Origin: Liolophura sinensis
Taxonomy: Eukaryota; Mollusca; Polyplacophora; Chitonida; Chitonidae
DNA length: 11,163 nucleotides
Direction of reading: 5' to 3'
Assembly: GCF_032854445.1 (NCBI RefSeq)
Contig: NW_027018124.1
Coordinates: 64,001-75,163, forward strand
The notes under the pieces are model-generated. The model had not been told where the DNA came from and searched no databases. It saw only the letters and a list, made by a program, of their open reading frames with translations. Position numbers and translations under genes: made by a program. Shown here one piece after another: positions 7,616-11,163 of this stretch. Within the stretch, counting starts at the first letter, position 1. Each line of letters starts with the position of its first letter.

Positions 7616-8166
7616 TCTTCTGGGCTACCGAAGGGCACATAACTTATAATCAAAAGTTGAATATAGTAATGACCAGTCGCGATGGTACATAGTACATGTA
7701 GCCGATTTCAATTAGCAAAAGGACCAGGCAAAAATCCAAAAGTGGAAAAACTGTTCCAATGCTGTTGGTATAGAGACTAATCCGACGTATTTTGTGACGA
7801 GAAATCGAATGGTGCAAACCGCGTTGCTCTCCGACCAATACTTTTGGCTGTAGCCACAATTGAATCATCAATTATGTCAAAATCACGTGCCCAGCAACGG
7901 CTCTTACTCCATGGAAACCAAGGAAATTTCCAATTTTTCAACAGCTGGAGATGCCTGGCCCAATTTCTCATCTTTTGGCACCTTATTGATGTGGGTCAGT
8001 GTTCAATTGTACTTTTTACAGCAGACTGTATCAAGTACCTTGTGTTTTTTTTATATACAAATGGTGTGGGTTTTCTACATGTAGATAAAGACATTGACTT
8101 TGTCTTCGACTTAGAAGTAAGACATTTCCTGGGTGAGTTAAAAGGGCTTGGGCCAAAGACTTGATG
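7616..8166 (+). repeat. Monomer 15 (chimera of subtypes 7 and 3, 551 bp)
   Basis: Bases 7616-8039 equal 3249-3672. From 8040 the unit has CTTGTG, T8 TATATACAAATGG, GTGTGGGTTTTC, CATTGACTTTG, ATTTCCTGGG and the GACTTGATG end. All are subtype-3 tail features, seen in monomers 3 and 11. The exchange lies just before the T-tract and is in register, since the unit length is normal. Confidence 0.9.
8036..8052. other. Exchange point within monomer 15
   Basis: Left of 8040 the sequence follows monomer 7; right of it the sequence follows monomer 3/11. The T-tract of eight (six in monomer 7, seven in monomers 3 and 11) lies at the switch. The break is in register within the monomer, as expected from homologous unequal exchange or conversion. 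Confidence 0.8.
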
Positions 8167-8717
8167 TCTTCTGAGCTACCGAAGGGCACATGACTTATAC
8201 TCAAAAGTTGAATATTGTAATGACCGGTCGCGATGGTACATAGTACATGTAGCCGATTTCAATGAGCAAAAAGACCAGGCAAAAATCCAAAAGTGGAAAA
8301 ACTGTTCCAAAGCTGCTGGTGAGAGGCTAATCCGACGTATTTTGTGACGAGAAATCGAAATGGTGCAAACCGCCTTGCTCTCCGACCAATACTTTTGGCT
8401 GTAGCCACAATGAAGTGATCATTTATGTCAAAATCACGTGCCCAGCAACGGCCCTTACTCCATGGAAACCAAGGAAATTTGCAATTTTTCAACAGCTGGA
8501 GATGCCTGGCCCAATTTCTCATCTTTTGGCACCTTATTGATGTGGGCCAGTGTTCAATTGTACTTTTTTACAGCAGACTGTATCAAGTACCTTGTGTTTT
8601 TTTATATACAAATGGTGTGGGTTTTCTACATGTAGATAAAGACATTGAGTTTGTCTTCGACTTAGAAGTAAGACATTTCCTGGGTGAGTTAAGTGGGCTT
8701 GGTCCAAAGATTTGACG
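8167..8717 (+). repeat. Monomer 16 (4-like head, 1-like body, 551 bp)
   Basis: The head has CACATGACTTATACTC and GAATATTG (subtype 4). From about 8260 it has AATGAGCAAAAAG, AAAGCTGCTGG, ACCGCCTTGC, a type A palindrome altered to GAAGTGATCATTT, and GTGGGCCAG (subtype 1). Private marks are TCTTCTGAG at the start, ACCGGTCGCG, an extra A in ATCGAAATGG near 8360, and an extra T in GTACTTTTTTACAG near 8567-8573. Confidence 0.85.
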
Positions 8718-9258
8718 TCTTCTGGGCTACCGAAGGGCACAAACTTATAATCAAAAGTTGAATATAGTAATCAGTCGCGATGGTACATAGTACATGTAGC
8801 CGATTTCAATTAGAAAAAGGACCAGGCAAAAATCCAAAAGTGGAAAAAATGTTCCAAGCTGCTGGTGAGAGGCTAATCCGACGTATTTTGTGACGAGAAA
8901 TCGAATGGTGCAAACCGCGTTGCTCTCTGACCAATACTTTAGACTGTAGCCACAATTGAATCATCATTATGTCAAAATCACGTGCCCAGCTACGGCTCTT
9001 ACTCCATGGAAACCAAGGAAATTTCCAATTTTCAACAGCTGGAGATGCCTGGCCCAATTGCGCATCTTTTGGCGCCTTTTTGATGTGGGTCAGTGTTCAA
9101 TTGTACTTTTTACAGCAGACTGTATCAAGTACCTTGTGTTTTTTGTATAGAAATGGTGTGGTTTTTCTACATGTAGATAAAGACATTGAGTTTGTGTTCG
9201 ACTTAGAAGTGAAACATTTGCTGGGTGAGTTAAGTGGGCTTGGCCCAAAGATTTGACG
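8718..9258 (+). repeat. Monomer 17 (diverged type B, 541 bp)
   Basis: The shortest of the units without the 20-bp deletion. Losses: GGCACAAACTT (2 bp), TAATCAGTC (4 bp), TTCCAAGCTG (1 bp), ATCATCATTATG (1 bp, which breaks the type B hairpin) and CCAATTTTCAAC (1 bp). Substitutions include TTAGACTGTAG, CAGCTACGG, GGCGCCTTTTTGATG and GAAGTGAAACA. The tail is subtype-7 like, and the next unit starts like subtype 8. Confidence 0.85.
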
Positions 9259-9808
9259 TCTTCTGGGCTACCGAAGGGCAAATAATTTATATTCAAAATA
9301 TAAGAATAATTGTAATGACCAGTCGCGATGGTACATAGTACATGTAGCCGATTTCATTTAGCAAAAGGACCAGGCAAAAATCCAAAAGTGGAAAAACTGT
9401 TCCAAAGCTGCTGGTAAGAGGCTAATCCGTCGTACTTTGTGACGAGAAATCGAATGGTGCAAACCGCCTTGCTCTTCGACCAACACTTTTGGCTGTAGCC
9501 ACAATGAAATGATCATTTATGTCAATATCACGTGCCCAGCAACGGCTGTTACTCCATGGAAACCAAGGAAATTTGCAATTTTTCAACAGCTGAGATGCCT
9601 GGCCCAATTTTTCATCTTTTGGCACCTTATTGATGTGGGCCAGTGTTCAATTGTACTTTTTACAGCAGACTGTATCAAGTACCGTGTGTTTTTTTATATA
9701 CAAATGGTGTGGGATTTCTACATGTAGATAAAGACATGAGTTTGTCTTCGACTTAGAAGTAAGACATTTGCTGGGTGAGTTAAGTGGGCTTGGGCCAAAG
9801 ATTTGACG
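9259..9808 (+). repeat. Monomer 18 (8-like head, 1-like body, 550 bp)
   Basis: The head carries the monomer-8 hairpin (9287-9303, one arm base changed). The body has CAACACTTTTGG, a type A palindrome, GTCAATATCACG and ACCGTGTG T7, which are otherwise restricted to monomers 1 and 9. Private marks are CCGTCGTACTTTG, CAGCTGAGATG (1 bp lost), GTGGGATTTC and GACATGAG (1 bp lost). Confidence 0.87.
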
Positions 9809-10351
9809 TCTTCTGGGCTACCGAAGGCACATGACTTATAATCAAAAGTTGAATATAGTAATGACTAGTCGCGATGGTACATAGTAAATGTAGCCCATTT
9901 CAATGAGCAAAAAAAACAGGCAAAAATCCAAAAGTGGAAAAACTGTTCCAATGCTGTTGGTAAGAGACTAATCCGACTTTTTTCGTGACGAGAAATCGGA
10001 TGGTGCAAACCGCGTTGCTCTCCGACCAATACTTTTGGCTGTAGCCACACTGAAATGATCATTTATGTCAAAATCACGTGCCCAGAAACGGCTGTTACTC
10101 CATGGAAACCAAGGAAATTTCCAATTTTTCAACAGCTGGAGATGCCTGGCCCAATTGCACATCTTTTGGCACCTTATTGATGTGGGTCAGTGTTCAATTG
10201 TACATTTACAGCAGACTGTATCAAGTACCTTTTTTTTATATACAAATGGTGTGGTTTTTCTTCATGTAGATAAAGACATTGAGTTTGTCTTCAAGTTAGA
10301 AGTAAGACAATTTCTGGGTGAGTTAAATGGGCTTGGCTCAAAGATTTGACG
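9809..10351 (+). repeat. Monomer 19 (subtype 2 relative, 543 bp)
   Basis: The second half shares the subtype-2 marks: GTACATTTACAG, no TGTG before the T-tract, TTCTTCATG, TTCAAGTTAGAAG, AATTTCTGGG and GGCTCAAAG. The first half lacks CATATTAAATCAAGCC and instead has CATAGTAAATG. Private marks are CAAAAAAAACAGG near 9908, GACTTTTTTCGTGACG near 9976 and CACACTGAAATG. Confidence 0.86.
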
Positions 10352-10901
10352 TCTTCTGGGCTACCGAAGGGCACATAACTTATAATTAAAAGTTGAATAT
10401 AGTAATGACCAGTCGCGATGGTACATAGTAAATGTAGCCGATTTCAATTAGCAAAAAGACCAGGCAAAAATCCAAAAGTGGAAAAACTGTTCCCATGCTG
10501 TTGGTAAGAGACTAATCCGACGTATTTTCTGACGGGAAATCGGATGGTGCAAACTGCCTTGCTCTCCGACCAATACTTTTGGCTGTAGCCACAATGAAAT
10601 GATCATTTATGTCAAAATTACGTGCCCAGCAACGGCTCTTACTCCATGGAAACCAAGGAAATTTCCAATTTTTCAACAGCTGGAGATGCCTGGCCCAATT
10701 TCTCATCTTTTGGCACCTTATTGATGTGGGCCAGTGTTCAATTGTACTTTTTACAGCAGACTGTATCAAGTACCTTGTGTTTTTTTATATACAAATGGTG
10801 TGGTTTTTTCTACATGTAGATAAAGACATTGACTTTGTCTTCGACTTAGATGTAAGACATTTGCTGGCTGAGTTAAATGGGCTTGGTCCAAAGACTTGAT
10901 G
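10352..10901 (+). repeat. Monomer 20 (subtype 3 relative, 550 bp)
   Basis: TGTTCCCATGCTGTTGG, CATTGACTTTG and the GACTTGATG end are subtype 3. It differs from monomers 3 and 11 by a type A palindrome instead of the intermediate one, TAAGAGAC, TTTTCTGACGGGAAATCGG near 10525, AAAATTACG, GACTTAGATG and GGCTGAGTTAAATGG. Confidence 0.86.
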
Positions 10902-11163
10902 TCTTCTGGGCTACCGAAGGGCACATGACTTATAATCAAAAGTTGAATATTGTAATGACCAGTCGCGAAGGTACATAGTACATGTAGCCGATTTCAATTA
11001 GCAAAAGGACCAGGCAAAAATCCAAAAGTGGAAAAAATGTTCCAAAGCTGCTGGTAAGAGGCTAATCCGACGTATTTTGTGACGAGAAATCGAATAATGC
11101 AAACTGCGTTGCTTTCCGACCAATACTTTTGGCTGTAGCCACAATTGAATCAATTAATTATGT
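10902..11163 (+). repeat. Monomer 21, cut by the window end (4-like head, 8-like body)
   Basis: The first 262 bases only. The head CACATGAC...GAATATTG is subtype 4. AAAGCTGC, GAATAATGCAAACTGCG and GCTTTCCGACC are closest to monomer 8. The type B hairpin is altered to AATTGA-A-TCAATT followed by an extra AATT near 11142-11160. The unit simply runs out of the window; there is no sign that the array ends here. Confidence 0.85.

Larger units (their letters stand above)
4348..8166 (+). repeat. Higher-order repeat copy 2, incomplete and rearranged
   Basis: Monomers 9-12 repeat monomers 1-4 at offset 4347 with six hand-counted substitutions: 516/4863, 1294/5641, 1577/5924, 2068/6415, 2119/6466 and 2121/6468. 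The fifth slot holds a different, full-length monomer (13) and the offset becomes 4368. Monomer 14 matches 6, and monomer 15 matches 7 until base 8039, then takes a type-3 tail. No monomer matching 8 throughout follows. This copy is therefore colinear for about 3.7 kb but has one replaced unit and a chimeric end. Confidence 0.88.
1..11163 (+). repeat. Tandem satellite array of ~548-bp monomers
   Basis: The window is filled end to end by 20 complete copies and one partial copy of one monomer, all in the same orientation, with no spacer and no foreign insertion. Junctions were set at the recurring TCTTCTGGG (TCTTCCGGG or TCTTCTGAG in a few units). Lengths in order are 549, 546, 550, 528, 527, 548, 549, 550, 549, 546, 550, 528, 548, 547, 551, 551, 541, 550, 543 and 550, then 262 bases of monomer 21. 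The hexamer TCGCGA occurs near offset 65-70 of every unit, a convenient register mark. Head-to-tail homogenised arrays of this kind are typical of eukaryotic satellite DNA. The species and chromosomal position cannot be read from the sequence. Strand '+' only records the common orientation. Confidence 0.98.
8167..11163 (+). repeat. Diverged section with partial subtype order
   Basis: Monomers 16-21 belong to the same family but match no single stretch of HOR copies 1 or 2 over a full unit. Monomers 18, 19 and 20 follow subtypes 1, 2 and 3, and monomer 21 begins like 4, so the order 1-2-3-4 survives. Private indels are frequent here: 4 bp missing at TAATCAGTC near 8770, one-base losses near 9592 and 9737, and one-base gains near 8360 and 8570. 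This suggests less recent homogenisation than bases 1-8039. Which way the array edge lies is not visible. Confidence 0.75.

Noticed and set aside
1-11163. CRISPR array, tRNA cluster or prokaryotic repeat system
   Set aside because: Units of ~548 bp have no short repeat/unique spacer pattern, no cloverleaf and no genes nearby. The repeat is continuous.
1-11163. Transposon or retroelement insertion
   Set aside because: No terminal inverted or long terminal repeats, target duplications, poly(A) tail or transposase/reverse transcriptase motifs break the monomer register anywhere.

Overview
The whole 11,163-base window is one satellite DNA array. I see no protein-coding gene, tRNA, rRNA, transposon, CRISPR array or other single-copy sequence. 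It holds 20 complete head-to-tail monomers plus one partial monomer, all in the same orientation. Most are 541-551 bp, and three are 527-528 bp. The junction used here is the recurring TCTTCTGGG motif. This phase is arbitrary; the true start of a monomer is not defined by the sequence. Composition is about 40% G+C by eye, moderately A/T-rich with scattered conserved CpGs. Long, homogenised, gene-free repeats in a higher-order arrangement indicate a nuclear eukaryotic genome, as in centromeric or other heterochromatic satellites. I cannot name the species. The recurring ACATGTA words would fit a marine invertebrate, but that is only a weak hint.

The array has two levels of order. Neighbouring monomers differ from each other by very roughly 5-12% by eye. 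Eight successive monomers (1-8, bases 1-4347) form a higher-order repeat (HOR) that starts again at 4348. Monomers 9-12 copy monomers 1-4 at an offset of exactly 4347, and I found only six base differences in about 2.17 kb. The second HOR copy then breaks pattern. The slot of short monomer 5 holds a divergent full-length monomer (13). Monomers 14 and the first 424 bases of 15 return to near-identity with 6 and 7. Monomer 15 then switches in mid-unit to a type-3 tail.

From about 8040 to the end lies a more diverged, more indel-rich section. It still keeps the order of monomer subtypes (1-like, 2-like, 3-like, 4-like in monomers 18-21) but contains several in-register chimeras (15, 16, 18, 21). 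This is the footprint expected from unequal crossover and gene conversion.

Within the monomer, the strongest candidate functional signal is a 30-base nested inverted repeat (393-422 in monomer 1). It sits in the most conserved block, and its inner stem and outer GTAC/GTAC arms are unchanged in all 20 complete monomers. A second inverted repeat occurs in different versions whose two arms change together. Subtype-specific palindromes occur in monomers 6, 8, 14 and 18. Short open frames recur on both strands, but they look like by-products of a low-stop repeat and not like genes.
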